Shown here: one piece after another, positions 45,601 to 53,786 of the stretch
Numbering within the stretch: position 1 is the stretch's first letter
How the letters are laid out: every line of letters begins with the position of its first letter
Assembly (NCBI RefSeq): GCF_028368975.1
Contig: NZ_JAQNDM010000002.1
Coordinates: 7,310,425 to 7,374,424, forward strand
DNA: 64,000 nt
Reading direction: 5' to 3'
Source of the DNA: Stigmatella ashevillena
Lineage (GTDB): Bacteria; Myxococcota; Myxococcia; Myxococcales; Myxococcaceae
Notes under the pieces: generated by a model
Told to the model about the DNA's origin: nothing
Seen by the model: the letters and a program-made list of their open reading frames with translations, nothing else
Databases searched by the model: none
Translations under genes and position numbers: made by a program

Positions 45601-45836
45601 CGGTGACGCTGAAGCTGGATGCCGAGTGCGTGCTGTACGTGGAGGCGCGCGAGTACACGACGCGCAAGGCCGTGCGGGCAACCCTGGCCACGCGCTACAC
45701 GCCGGACGAGCTGGCCAAGCAGCTCAAAGTGGACGTGAACGCGGCGCGCGCGGCCGAGGAGCGCCGGGGCGCGGACCTGAAGGAGCGCGCGGGCCGCTTC
45801 TGGGGCTTCTTGAAGAAGGTGGTGGGGCGGGCGTAG
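42657..45836 (+). CDS. PilZ-Hsp70 (DnaK-like) fusion protein
   Basis: The 1059-residue protein begins with a TIGR02266-type PilZ domain (about residues 1-110; RRATDRKAIGL, NLSPGGMFIRS). A 400-residue Pro/Ala/Val-rich linker contains 18-bp tandem repeats. A full Hsp70 follows from about residue 517: IIGVDLGTTNSCVAIM, VTVPAYYSEPQREAV, VYDLGGGTFDATIL, VGGQSRMPLV. It also has a substrate-binding domain (LPMTIGLAMPGG). The ATPase motifs are intact. PilZ domains often bind c-di-GMP, but the RxxxR part here (RRATDRK) is only partly typical. Fusion of signalling and chaperone modules is rare; no DnaJ or GrpE gene lies nearby. Confidence 0.92.
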   Translation: MEQGRRATDRKAIGLLVKLKHSDVGSFAEEFATNLSPGGMFIRSRTPQPVGTPVKFEVQIAGGVRVLRGTAVVRWVRETANAEGPPGMGLQFHELDPVTQALIDRMLLINKAAAGRKAAPPVPAAPPTAPASPDALEREMLARGMLARPTSTPPSALPSIAPVVAPVPPKGLQRPPPPVPRMEPREEESADLSALLDDLADLGMGKPSITPPPIAPPSAARSLPPVPPPPQGDVDISISDLLGVTPPAGTPAVKFQVLDEPMPDVDFEMESLSGETELPVAVGLALDDIDPTPVQRSAPESAPVIQGRPLAPPPPPAPVVQSRPAPPAVQAAPVVQAAPVVQAAPVVQAAPVVQAAPVVQAPPPPAPPPPAPVAAAPVAAAPVVPVLRKPGGGVEFDLDLGDGDSLELGRDAPGSPRGGRASVPPRKAPQPPRPPPPERPPMTARPVYAPLADALPPPVPSPPPPAASSPDLPFTETESTQVLPSPLVRPVPADPAASALPQTVFLPPPAPVTGVGPIIGVDLGTTNSCVAIMANGRPTVLRSKEGYFTIPSVISLTAQNKLLVSHRAKNQLVLRPTQTIYGAKRLVGRPYDSAVVKQVRERFHYEIAPDAAGRAAVRLGAYVLSLEEVQGLILRECKEIAESQLNQRVERAVVTVPAYYSEPQREAVRKAGALAGLKVERILNEPTSAALAYGLNRELTKKVLVYDLGGGTFDATILRIEKNVFEVMATGGDIFLGGIDFDNMLVDFLLERFQQLEGIPFQGDGVALSRVSEAAEKAKIALSERNTHEVHIPMLLVDELGRARDLRFTMTRAELERISEGLVARSLDVVRDVLLDARIKPSDVDDIILVGGQSRMPLVREKLKALFGKTAHAGVNADEAVALGAAMYSTAVGKVNSVVLIDVLPMTIGLAMPGGAFQRVIERNQPLPAQRSFAVSTVRDNEEVLELSIFQGEDNHISANEYLGTVRLDGLPKGPKGSVRVAVTLKLDAECVLYVEAREYTTRKAVRATLATRYTPDELAKQLKVDVNAARAAEERRGADLKERAGRFWGFLKKVVGRA
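43641..43742 (+). repeat. 18-bp tandem repeats in the PilZ-Hsp70 linker
   Basis: Five full copies of an 18-bp unit of type GTGCAGGCNGCYCCGGTC start at 43641, 43659, 43677, 43695 and 43713, with a partial sixth at 43731. They encode repeated VQAAPV. Unit length is a multiple of three, so copy changes keep frame. Confidence 0.9.
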
Positions 45837-45899
45837 CCGGGCGTGCGCGGAGGGGGAACAGCTGCGAAGACTGGGGGCCGCGGCTCGGCCCCCTCTGGT

Positions 45900-46772
45900 T
45901 CAGGACAGCTTGGACAGCAGGCGCGTCATGCTTCCTGCCACGACGTCTGAATCCAACCCGGTGACCCGGTCAAACGAGTACAGCGCTTCGGCGGACGGCC
46001 CGACCACATAGGGAGTCGACGGGGAAGCGGAGGTTTGGGTGTGGAAGACCGTCACCGTGTAGTCCTGCTGGGGAACCTCGGTGTGGTGGTACTCGCCCGT
46101 TCCCATGAAGTAGGTGGCTCCCTGATGGAACGTCCGCCGCTGGGCCAGAGCATACTCCACGGAGGTGCCGGTGTTGTTCAGCTCGGACTGCCGGAACTGA
46201 TCGTAGACGATGCGGAAAAGCTTCTGGCCGCTGTCCCGCTCCGTGGGACGCACGTCGTACACCTCGTTGGTGAGCTCGCCCCGGAGGATCCAGCTGCGGA
46301 AGGGGAAGCGGTGCGAGTGGACCTGGAGATCCTCGCTCTGCACCACCCGGAAGCCATCTTCCCAGATGTGAACGCTCATGCGCTCGAGCGTTTCACGGTT
46401 GAAGAAGAGATTGAATACCAAGAATCCGAGAGGATTGCGAAAGCTGTTGGGCTGGATGTCGCGGTCCGTCAGTCCCGCCATCTGACACACTGAGCTGAGG
46501 CTGCGCGACTCAGGCTCATTCGGCTTCAGGGAAATGACCTCTTCTGCCAGCAGGGCGCGGGCCAACAGTCTGTGAAAGGGCGTCTGCTTCCCCGGATCCA
46601 GCGCATTCTGCAGCAGCGCCGCACGGTCGTATTGTTCCGCGGTTCCGTAATGCTTTTCGAGCATCTGCTCACTGACAAGCGTCTGCCGCCAGCGCTTGGC
46701 CAGCTCCGGCCGCAGTGCGGATGCAGCGCATTGAAGCAGTGAGCCAAGACGTTCGCGCGAAATGGATTCCAT
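45900..46772 (-). CDS. Unrecognised protein with cupin-like His motif (paralogue A)
   Basis: The 290-residue protein has a helical N-terminal half and a C-terminal half with LQVHSHRFPFRSWILRGEL (His152, His154) and YHHTEV (His229, His230), then TVFHTQTSA. HxH plus a later His on beta-rich sequence fits a cupin fold that binds a metal, as in cysteine dioxygenase. It is a clear paralogue of the gene at 50786-51721 and lies 132 bp downstream of a two-gene ABC exporter on the same strand. Function unknown; a metal-dependent tailoring enzyme for the exporter's substrate is one possibility. Confidence 0.75.
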   Translation of the reverse strand: MESISRERLGSLLQCAASALRPELAKRWRQTLVSEQMLEKHYGTAEQYDRAALLQNALDPGKQTPFHRLLARALLAEEVISLKPNEPESRSLSSVCQMAGLTDRDIQPNSFRNPLGFLVFNLFFNRETLERMSVHIWEDGFRVVQSEDLQVHSHRFPFRSWILRGELTNEVYDVRPTERDSGQKLFRIVYDQFRQSELNNTGTSVEYALAQRRTFHQGATYFMGTGEYHHTEVPQQDYTVTVFHTQTSASPSTPYVVGPSAEALYSFDRVTGLDSDVVAGSMTRLLSKLS

Positions 46773-46904
46773 AGCGTATGCCGACGGAGAAAACGGAAGG
46801 GCCAGGTCTCAGCGGAAGGGGGCGAGAGCTGGCGTGGATGGGTAGACTATCATTTTCACTCGGAGAATGGAAGCATCTCGGCGTGAAGGCATTGAAAAAC
46901 AAAG

Positions 46905-48698
46905 TCAGTCAAGGTCGAGTTTGCCGCCCCGGTCCACCTTGAGCAACGCGGCGTATGGGCCGTTGCGGCGCAGCAGTTCGGCGTGCGTTCCCATTTCGGC
47001 CACCACCCCCTGATCCAGGACTGCGATTGCGTCCGCTCTCTCCACCGTGGAGAGCCGGTGGGCAATGACAATCGATGTCCTGCCCTGCATCATCTGTCGC
47101 ACGCCTGCCTCCACCAGCCGCTCCGTCTCGGGATCGACATTGGCGGTGGCCTCATCCAGCACGAGAACCTCTGGGTCACACAGCAGCGTACGGGCAAAGG
47201 CGATGAGTTGCCGCTCGCCGGCAGAGAAGTTCGCGCCCCGCTCGTCGACCTGTGAGTCGAGTGTGCTGCCACGGCGTTTCAAGACTTCATCGAGCCCCAG
47301 CCGGGACGCGACCTGCTGGATGCGCTCAGGGGAAATGGCCTGGTTCCACAGGGTCAGATTGTCGAGCAAGGTGCCCCGAAAGAGATAGACCTCTTGCGGC
47401 ACCAGCGTCATCCGGGTGCGCAGTTCCTCCCGTGTGATGGCGCGTAGGTCGCGGCCGTGGAAGGCAATGCCACCCGCGCAGGGCTCGTACAGACGGGTGA
47501 GGAGGCGAACCAAGCTCGTCTTTCCAGAGCCCGTGCGGCCCACGATGGCCAACGACTGGCCGCGCTCCAACCGCAAGTTGATGTCGCGAAGCACGGGTTG
47601 GCCCGGGACGTATTCGAACGAAACCTGCTTGAACTCAAGGGCAGGAGCATCCCCCGCAGGGCGTGCCTCGGAGGTCTCCGTCCGCACCACGGCGTCAAAA
47701 TCCGACCGCGCTCTCAAGTCAGAGAGCCGCTCTGAGGCCGCCACGGCCTGGCCCATCAAGCCAAACTTCGAGGAGAGATCCCGGATCGGCGTGTAGAACC
47801 GGTTGAGGTATTCCACCATCGCGGCCAGGACACCGAACGAGAGCGTCTCCGCGAAAATCCTCCGGCCACCCCACCAGATCAGCCCTGCCACCGCGATGGA
47901 GGCAAGTGCCTCTACCGAGGAGAAGAGGAGGACATCCCAGCGGACAATCCGTCCCTGGGCGTCCTGGTGGCGCTGGTTCAGCTCCTGGAACTCCTGAGCG
48001 GAGGTCTGCTCCCTGCGGAACACTTGGATGACCTTGATTCCGCTCAGCTGCTCCTGGAGGAAGGCGTGAATGAGGCCATTGCGTTTCTGAGCCTCCCGGT
48101 AGGCGGCTTGAAGCAGCTTCCGGAACAGTTCGGTCGCCAGGAACAACAAGGGCGCGGTCGCCAGGGCGATCAGGGCCAACTGCGCGTCCAGCAAGAACAT
48201 GGCGATGACGATGCCCACCGCCAACAGCAGGTCGGCGATGATGTTCAGCACGCCGGCAACCAGTGCCTCGGTGATGGCCTCGCAATCGCTGGTGAAGCGG
48301 CTCATCAGCCGCCCCACGGGCTCCCGTTCGAAGAAGCTGGCACGCATCCGGAGCACGTGTTGGTAGAGCTCCTTGCGCAACTCATGGGACGCGTGGTGGC
48401 CCACCCAGTGGAGCGCCACGAACTGGAGGTAGCGCAGCAGGTACTCTCCGAGCACCAACAGGACCAGCAGCAGCGCCAGCCAGTGCAGCCCCTCGAGCTT
48501 CTTGGGCGCGATGTACTCGTCAATGCCGACCTTGAGCAGATAAGGCTGGAGCAGGCTGACCAGCGTGATCAGCGGAACGGACATGACGGCTGCGAACAGC
48601 ACCCACTGGAAGGGACGCAGGTATCTCCAGAGCCAGGAGACCGGGACGCGCCGGGCTTCCGGCCCCGCTGCGGCCAGGGGTGTGCCAGCGCCGCTCAC
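46905..48698 (-). CDS. ABC exporter half-transporter, catalytically complete half
   Basis: The 597-residue protein has six membrane helices (about residues 25-310) and an NBD with Walker A VGRTGSGKTS, Q-loop LVPQEVYLF, signature NFSAGERQ (SAGER instead of the usual SGGQ), and Walker B VLVLDEATANVD with catalytic Glu516, plus H-loop IVIAHRLS. Its GTG start overlaps the stop of the other half (GTGA), so the two are made together and likely form a heterodimer exporting a lipid, peptide or small molecule. Confidence 0.9.
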   Translation of the reverse strand: MSGAGTPLAAAGPEARRVPVSWLWRYLRPFQWVLFAAVMSVPLITLVSLLQPYLLKVGIDEYIAPKKLEGLHWLALLLVLLVLGEYLLRYLQFVALHWVGHHASHELRKELYQHVLRMRASFFEREPVGRLMSRFTSDCEAITEALVAGVLNIIADLLLAVGIVIAMFLLDAQLALIALATAPLLFLATELFRKLLQAAYREAQKRNGLIHAFLQEQLSGIKVIQVFRREQTSAQEFQELNQRHQDAQGRIVRWDVLLFSSVEALASIAVAGLIWWGGRRIFAETLSFGVLAAMVEYLNRFYTPIRDLSSKFGLMGQAVAASERLSDLRARSDFDAVVRTETSEARPAGDAPALEFKQVSFEYVPGQPVLRDINLRLERGQSLAIVGRTGSGKTSLVRLLTRLYEPCAGGIAFHGRDLRAITREELRTRMTLVPQEVYLFRGTLLDNLTLWNQAISPERIQQVASRLGLDEVLKRRGSTLDSQVDERGANFSAGERQLIAFARTLLCDPEVLVLDEATANVDPETERLVEAGVRQMMQGRTSIVIAHRLSTVERADAIAVLDQGVVAEMGTHAELLRRNGPYAALLKVDRGGKLDLD

Positions 48699-50473
48699 GC
48701 CGCGGCCCCTTGTCCGGACGGGCCGGTGTGTTGGAGGAGACGCGCATAGGCACCGTTGCGGCGCAGCAACTCGTCGTGAGTGCCCTCTTCGGCGATCCGT
48801 CCCGCTTCGAGCAAGATGACCCGGTCCACGCGCTGAAGCGCCGCCGCGCGGTTGGAGACGAGGATGACGGTTCTGTCGTTCATCTGCTCACGCAGTGCGT
48901 CCAGAACCGCCCGCTCCGTCTGGACGTCCACCGCGGAAAGGGTGTCGTCGAGAACCAAGATGGAGGTCCGCGCCATCAATGCACGGGCAAGGGCGACCCG
49001 CTGCCGCTGTCCGCCCGAGAGCGTGATGCCACGCTCTCCGATCTCGGTATCCAAGCCCTGGGGCAACTGGGAGAGATCCGGCAGGAGCCCTGCCGCAGCC
49101 ACGCTCTGCTCGAGGTTGCCCATTCCCCCCAGCGCGATGTTGGCCCGAATGGACGCCGAGAAGAGAAAGACATCCTGCGGCGCATAGGCGATGGAGCCGC
49201 GGACCCGCTGCACATCGGTCCGGGCCACATCCTCGCCGCCGATGAAGAGGGTTCCTTCAGGCACGTCAATCAGCCGCAGCAAGGCCTCCACCAGGGTGGA
49301 CTTGCCCGACCCGACCGGGCCTGCGATCCCGAGAACCGTCCCCTCGGAGATGCTGAAGGAAATGTCTTTGAGCAGAGGGAACTCACCGGCTTGGATGGTG
49401 AGCCCGCGCGCTTCGATGGTGCCTTTCAAGGCGGACGCAGAGGAAGGTTCTGTGCCCGTGTCCTTTGGGCTCATCTCCATGCCTGCCGCGAAGAGTTCGG
49501 ACACCCGGCCCCAGCCTGACTTGCCCCTCTGCCAGTTCGAGAACATCCAGCCGATGGAGTAGGCAGGCGCTCCAAGCGTGCCGAGCCAGATGTTGAAGGC
49601 GATGATGTCCCCCAGAGACACGGCCCCCTGGGCATAACGCCAGCCGCCCACGGCCAGCACCCAGACGGTGCTCAACCCTCCCAGCGCGATCATGATCGGG
49701 TTGAGCAGGGCGCGTGTTCGGGCGAGCTTCATGCTCAGCGCCAGAAAGTGCTCCGACTGCTGAGCGAAGTGGGCCGTCCGCGTCTGCTCCAGGGCATAGC
49801 TCTTGATGACACCGATGCCTGCGAAGTCCTCTTGCAGGACCCCTCCGAGACGGCCGAGTTCGTCTTGAACCTTCCTGGCCAGCGAATCGATGCGAGTCCC
49901 GAGCAGCCGGTAGGTGATGATGGGCAGGGGCAGGGTGATGAGCACCACGCTGGTCAGCAGTGGGTCGATGTGGAGCATGAGCGGGATGGCAATCCCGTAG
50001 GAGACGATCATGTTCCCAACGAAGAGGGGACCATTGCCCATCACATTGCCGACCGCGGCAAGGTCATGCGTCAGCCGGGACATCAACTCCCCGGTCCGGA
50101 AGCGGCGGAAAAACTTCGCGGGCGCCTGCAGCAAGAGCGTGAACAGGCTGTTGCGCAACTCGAATTCAATGGCCCGTCCCAGCGCGAAGAGCTGCGAACG
50201 GCAGAAAGAGCGCGCCGTGACCTTGCCTACCGAGAGCAATGCGATGGCCACGCAGTACCCGCCCAGCGTGCGCAGGGAAGAACGAGCCCCCTCTCCATCC
50301 AGTTGGATCGCCTCGATCGCCCGTTTGATTGTCCAGGGGACTGCCTGCGCGAGCGCGTTGGTAATGACGAGCAGCGTCAATCCAAGGGTCAGCAGCCCCC
50401 ATCGTCGCCAGAGCAGTTGGAAGGGAAAAAGGCCGTCCCATTTCTGACCGGCGATGTGCGGAGGAAGGGTCAT
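48695..50473 (-). CDS. ABC exporter half-transporter, degenerate half
   Basis: The 592-residue half has six helices and an NBD with Walker A GPVGSGKST, signature LSGGQRQ, Walker B ILVLDDTLSAVD and VSNRAA in place of the H-loop (IVIAHRLS in the other half). The catalytic Glu is replaced by Asp510 and the switch His by Asn, so one ATP site is degenerate. This is as in heterodimeric exporters such as TM287/288. ATG 50473 is preferred over TTG 50521. A sigma70-type promoter precedes it and an 18-codon upstream ORF overlaps its start. Confidence 0.9.
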   Translation of the reverse strand: MTLPPHIAGQKWDGLFPFQLLWRRWGLLTLGLTLLVITNALAQAVPWTIKRAIEAIQLDGEGARSSLRTLGGYCVAIALLSVGKVTARSFCRSQLFALGRAIEFELRNSLFTLLLQAPAKFFRRFRTGELMSRLTHDLAAVGNVMGNGPLFVGNMIVSYGIAIPLMLHIDPLLTSVVLITLPLPIITYRLLGTRIDSLARKVQDELGRLGGVLQEDFAGIGVIKSYALEQTRTAHFAQQSEHFLALSMKLARTRALLNPIMIALGGLSTVWVLAVGGWRYAQGAVSLGDIIAFNIWLGTLGAPAYSIGWMFSNWQRGKSGWGRVSELFAAGMEMSPKDTGTEPSSASALKGTIEARGLTIQAGEFPLLKDISFSISEGTVLGIAGPVGSGKSTLVEALLRLIDVPEGTLFIGGEDVARTDVQRVRGSIAYAPQDVFLFSASIRANIALGGMGNLEQSVAAAGLLPDLSQLPQGLDTEIGERGITLSGGQRQRVALARALMARTSILVLDDTLSAVDVQTERAVLDALREQMNDRTVILVSNRAAALQRVDRVILLEAGRIAEEGTHDELLRRNGAYARLLQHTGPSGQGAAA

Positions 50474-50571
50474 CTGTCCCGGCCCGTAGCGGACGCGCGG
50501 CCATGACCAAAACAGATCCAAGACATCAATGGGTCTCGAGAGGGCTCTAAGGAGGCGAGTGGAAGCGAGAG

Positions 50572-50600
50572 CTTATATTGTAGATTTCCGGACTTGGCAA
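50572..50600 (-). promoter_or_regulatory. Sigma70-type promoter of the ABC exporter operon
   Basis: On the minus strand TTGCCA (50600-50595) and TATAAG (50577-50572) are separated by 17 bp. Each matches five of six consensus bases. The predicted start is near 50565, about 90 nt before ATG 50473. Confidence 0.6.
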
Positions 50601-50689
50601 GTATCCAGGTTACCAATGGACCGCTCTGTTTGGGATGCCATGCGTGAGAATCAGACGTGAGTCCGGCTCGGTCTGGAATCCAGTAAGCG

Positions 50690-50719
50690 TTGACTAAAAA
50701 GCATTCATGAGGCTAAGGT
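50690..50719 (+). promoter_or_regulatory. Candidate promoter of cupin-like paralogue B
   Basis: TTGACT (50690-50695) and TAAGGT (50714-50719) are 18 bp apart on the plus strand, upstream of the start at 50786. The -35 is strong, the -10 weak. It is divergent from the exporter promoter in the same 312-bp gap. Confidence 0.4.
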
Positions 50720-50785
50720 GTTCTGCTCTCTCCCCACGCCGCGCTCTCCCATCCAAGGCTCGATGCGCGTGCAAGCAGGTCCAGA

Positions 50786-51721
50786 ATGAGCAATTCAATT
50801 CTCCAGCCCGCTGCCCGTGTTGACCTGACGCCGTCAGGTTCTCGAGATGTCATCTCCGCTGAGCGGCTGCTGTCCCTGCTGCGCGGCGTGGCAGGCGCGT
50901 TGCGGCCCGACCTTGTCGAGAAGTGGAACCGTGTCTTCTCCGAGGAGCAGCCCATCGAGAAGTATTTCGGAGCAGAGCGGGTATTTCGTTCGAACGACCT
51001 GCTGACAACGTTGAAGAAGGATGCGGGCCATGATCCGTTCCTCTTGCTGGTGAAGCGGGCGCTCTTCATGCAGGAAGTCCTCACGCTCGCGCCGGAGGAG
51101 GCTCCGCGCTTTCACATGGCAGAAGTGCTGAAGGCGATGGACCTGGAGCATCCTGAACTCCAGCCCTTCTTTTTCAAGAACCCCTTGGGGTTTTTCACCT
51201 TCTACCTCTTCCTCGCGAAGGACATCCCAGACCGGATTCGGATGCACATCTGGCCGCAGGGAAAGCGGCTCATGCAGGATGAGCAGCTTCAGATCCATAA
51301 CCACCGCACGCAGTTCAGGAGCTGGATTGTCTCGGGAAGTCTGGTGGATGAGAACTTCGAGGTGAACGTCGTCGAGAGCAAGACCGCGAACAGCCTGTAC
51401 AAGATTGTGTATCAGGCGTTCGAGGATTCGGTGATGCAAAACATGAATGTGCCGGTTGTCTACAAGAAGACCGGAGAGCGGCAGGTCGGGGCTGGGCAGA
51501 ACTACTTCCTTGCCGAGAAGATCTACCACCACACCGAGGTGGCGCTCGCTTCGTACACTGCGACGGTATTCCATGCCCAGCCTTCGGCCTCGTACCCGGA
51601 GCCGTTCGTCGTGGGGCCGTGCGAGGGGGAGCAATTCCACTTCGACCGCTTCCAAGGGGTAGGCCCTGAGATTGCGGCATCCGTGCTGGGTGAGTTGAGG
51701 CAGAAACTCGCCTCGCTGTAG
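50786..51721 (+). CDS. Unrecognised protein with cupin-like His motif (paralogue B)
   Basis: The 311-residue protein shares with paralogue A the pattern QxHxHRxxFRSWI (here His171, His173), YHHTEV (His248, His249), TVFH.Q.SAS and VVGP, at roughly one third identity over the C-terminal half. The N-terminal half also aligns (ALRPxLxxxW, FxNPLGFxxFxLF). It has no signal peptide. It is divergent from the ABC exporter operon, so the two paralogues bracket the exporter. Two copies in one locus suggest two steps or a heteromer. Function unknown. Confidence 0.75.
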   Translation: MSNSILQPAARVDLTPSGSRDVISAERLLSLLRGVAGALRPDLVEKWNRVFSEEQPIEKYFGAERVFRSNDLLTTLKKDAGHDPFLLLVKRALFMQEVLTLAPEEAPRFHMAEVLKAMDLEHPELQPFFFKNPLGFFTFYLFLAKDIPDRIRMHIWPQGKRLMQDEQLQIHNHRTQFRSWIVSGSLVDENFEVNVVESKTANSLYKIVYQAFEDSVMQNMNVPVVYKKTGERQVGAGQNYFLAEKIYHHTEVALASYTATVFHAQPSASYPEPFVVGPCEGEQFHFDRFQGVGPEIAASVLGELRQKLASL

Positions 51722-51736
51722 CAGCCTCCAGGGGCG

Positions 51737-53056
51737 TTACGGGCCCGGCGGGGCCTCCGGGGGCCGGGCCGGGGTGAGCTCGTCCCGGACGATGTCGCCC
51801 CCCTTCATGACGAAGCGCACGCGCTGCAACTCGGTGATGTCGGCGAGGGGATCTCCGGAGACGGCGATGAGATCCGCGTACCGGCCCTTCTCCAGCGTGC
51901 CCACGTGCTCGGACAGGCCGAGCAGCTCCGCGGCCCGTGACGTCGCCGCGCGGAGGGCTTCGAGGGCCGGCAGTCCTGCGCGTTGGAGCGAGACGATCTC
52001 ACGGGCATTCTGGCCCTGGGTGGTGGGCGAGCTCGCGTCATAGCCGCTGACGATCTTCACGCCGAGCCCATGGGCCTGCTTCACCACCTGCCGGATGGAT
52101 TCGGCGGACTTCATGCGGAGCTGGCGTGCGCTCTCGGTCGGGGCCTGCTCCGCGAGCGTCTCCACGATGCCCAGGGTGGGCACGAAGAAGGCCCCCTTGG
52201 CTTTCATCAGCTCGAGTGCGGCGCGGTCCGCCTGATGCCCGTGCTCGATGGAGTCCGCACCGGCCTGGAGCGCGTTGCGGATGGCCTCGCTGCTCACGGC
52301 GTGCACGGCGACCTTGCGTTGGGCCCTGTGCGCCTCTTCGACGATGACGCGGAGCTCCTCGACGGTGAGGGTCGGGGTTCTCCAGTCGGCATAGACCTTG
52401 AGCAGGTCTGCTCCTTGGGCCAGTTGCTCGCGAGCCGCCCGGCGGGCCTCCTCGACGCCACTCACCATCCGCGCTCCCGTGGGAAAATGGGTCAGGTCGG
52501 ACGAGATGCCAAAGGGGTGGTACTGGCCCACGGCGGCGATGCCCTGGGTGGCCACGAGCATGCGAGGCCCTTCGATGAGTCCTTGGCGGATGGCATCGCG
52601 CAGGGCCACGTCGGCGTAGCCGGTGCCTTCGTTCTCCACGTCCCGCACGGTGGTGAAGCCCGCGCGCAGCGTGGTCCGGGCATTGGCCGCGCCCTCCAAG
52701 GTGCGGAAGGCCTGGGTCTTGGTGAGCAGGTCGCGCTCGTACGCCATGCCTTCGGACGTGTCGGGGAATCGCGCCATGAGGTGGGTATGGCTGTCGATGA
52801 GGCCAGGCAGCACCGTGGCCTGTCCCAAGTCGATGACCCGCGTGCCTTCGGGCACGGCAAGGCCTGGACCGGCGGCGCTGATGCGGCCGTTCTCGATGAG
52901 CAGCACAGGGTTCTGGATGAACTTGCCGCTGCGGACATCGAGCATCCGGGCCGCGCGCACGGCGATGGGGGCGGGCGAAGGGGGGGGCTGGGCGGCCGCG
53001 AGGGCACCCAGGACAAGGAGCAACAGGGACGAGAGTCTGGCAACCGTGGAGCGCAT
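51737..53056 (-). CDS. Secreted metal-dependent amidohydrolase
   Basis: The 439-residue precursor has a signal peptide (LLLLVLGALAAA) and an amidohydrolase barrel: VLPGLIDSHTHLM (metal HTH), LLKVYADW (likely carbamylated Lys region), VAVHAVS, SIEHGHQ, and GYDASSP where most relatives have GTDAS. The order matches the imidazolonepropionase-like/Xaa-Pro dipeptidase amidohydrolases. A peptide or amide substrate in the envelope is likely. ATG 53056 has GAGAGGA upstream; an upstream in-frame ATG lacks a site. Confidence 0.87.
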   Translation of the reverse strand: MRSTVARLSSLLLLVLGALAAAQPPPSPAPIAVRAARMLDVRSGKFIQNPVLLIENGRISAAGPGLAVPEGTRVIDLGQATVLPGLIDSHTHLMARFPDTSEGMAYERDLLTKTQAFRTLEGAANARTTLRAGFTTVRDVENEGTGYADVALRDAIRQGLIEGPRMLVATQGIAAVGQYHPFGISSDLTHFPTGARMVSGVEEARRAAREQLAQGADLLKVYADWRTPTLTVEELRVIVEEAHRAQRKVAVHAVSSEAIRNALQAGADSIEHGHQADRAALELMKAKGAFFVPTLGIVETLAEQAPTESARQLRMKSAESIRQVVKQAHGLGVKIVSGYDASSPTTQGQNAREIVSLQRAGLPALEALRAATSRAAELLGLSEHVGTLEKGRYADLIAVSGDPLADITELQRVRFVMKGGDIVRDELTPARPPEAPPGP

Positions 53057-53131
53057 TTCCGCGTATCCTCTCGCGTGCGGCGGGTTGGCGCATAGCGAGG
53101 AGATGGCCGAATCCTCACGGGAGAAGTGCAT

Positions 53132-53744
53132 GTGAACTGGCGGTTGATGCTGGGCGGCCTCGCCGGGCTTCTCCTGGCCCTGCCGCTCATGGTCCTCCTG
53201 AGAGATCTGTTACGGCCCGAATCACCCGAGCCGTACCTCCAGGGCAAGCGTCTCAGTCCGGTGTTGGATGCCGAAGAGCGCACACGAAGGAGCAGCTACC
53301 GCCGCGAATGTGGGCTGAGCCAGGAGTGTGAACCTCCCCTGGGATGTGTGTTCGATGCGCGAATCCGCGCTTGGTATTGCACGGACAGTCAGTGCACCAC
53401 GGATGCCGGGTGTCCGGAGGGGCAAGTCTGCCAAGCAGTGCATTCTCCAAGAGGATGGTGGGAGAGCATGCGCGCAGGCCTACGGGGGCAATTGTCAGCA
53501 GACCCCTTGTCCTAGGGTGCGCCAGTGCGACGTTGATCAAGTGCCGGAGCACCCCAGCAAGGTATGGATGGCATGTCGAGAGCTGTGCGGTGAAGGGCTC
53601 CCGCCCTGCTCAGCAGGAAAGGTCTGCGATGGTTGGCGATGCAAGCCTGCGTGTGCCCCTCAAGAGGTCACGGCGTGTGGCGCAGGTTACCGCTGCGAAA
53701 AACGCAGGTCGGACAGGCCTTATGCGTGTCAGCCGGACTGGTAG
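53132..53744 (+). pseudogene. Cys-rich secreted/anchored protein, frameshifted
   Basis: The first part (GTG 53132; N-terminal membrane segment, then ECGLSQECEPPLGCVFDARIRAWYC and CTTDAGCPEGQVCQAV) is in one frame. From about 53475 the same Cys-rich style continues in the next frame (RACAQAYGGNCQQTPC to KVCDGWRCKPAC and a stop at 53744). Removing one base near 53475 (TGGTGGG) joins them into one open frame of about 200 codons. Either the gene is broken or the assembly has an indel. The protein is disulfide-rich and likely extracellular; no known function. Confidence 0.72.
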
Positions 53745-53786
53745 ATGCTGCGGTCGCGGTAGGGCCATCCCTACCGCAGCCGTTCG

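Noticed and set aside
46773-46904. Possible short precursor peptide between the ABC exporter and paralogue A
   Set aside because: Only a 14-codon frame without ribosome-binding site was seen; not enough to support a RiPP precursor.
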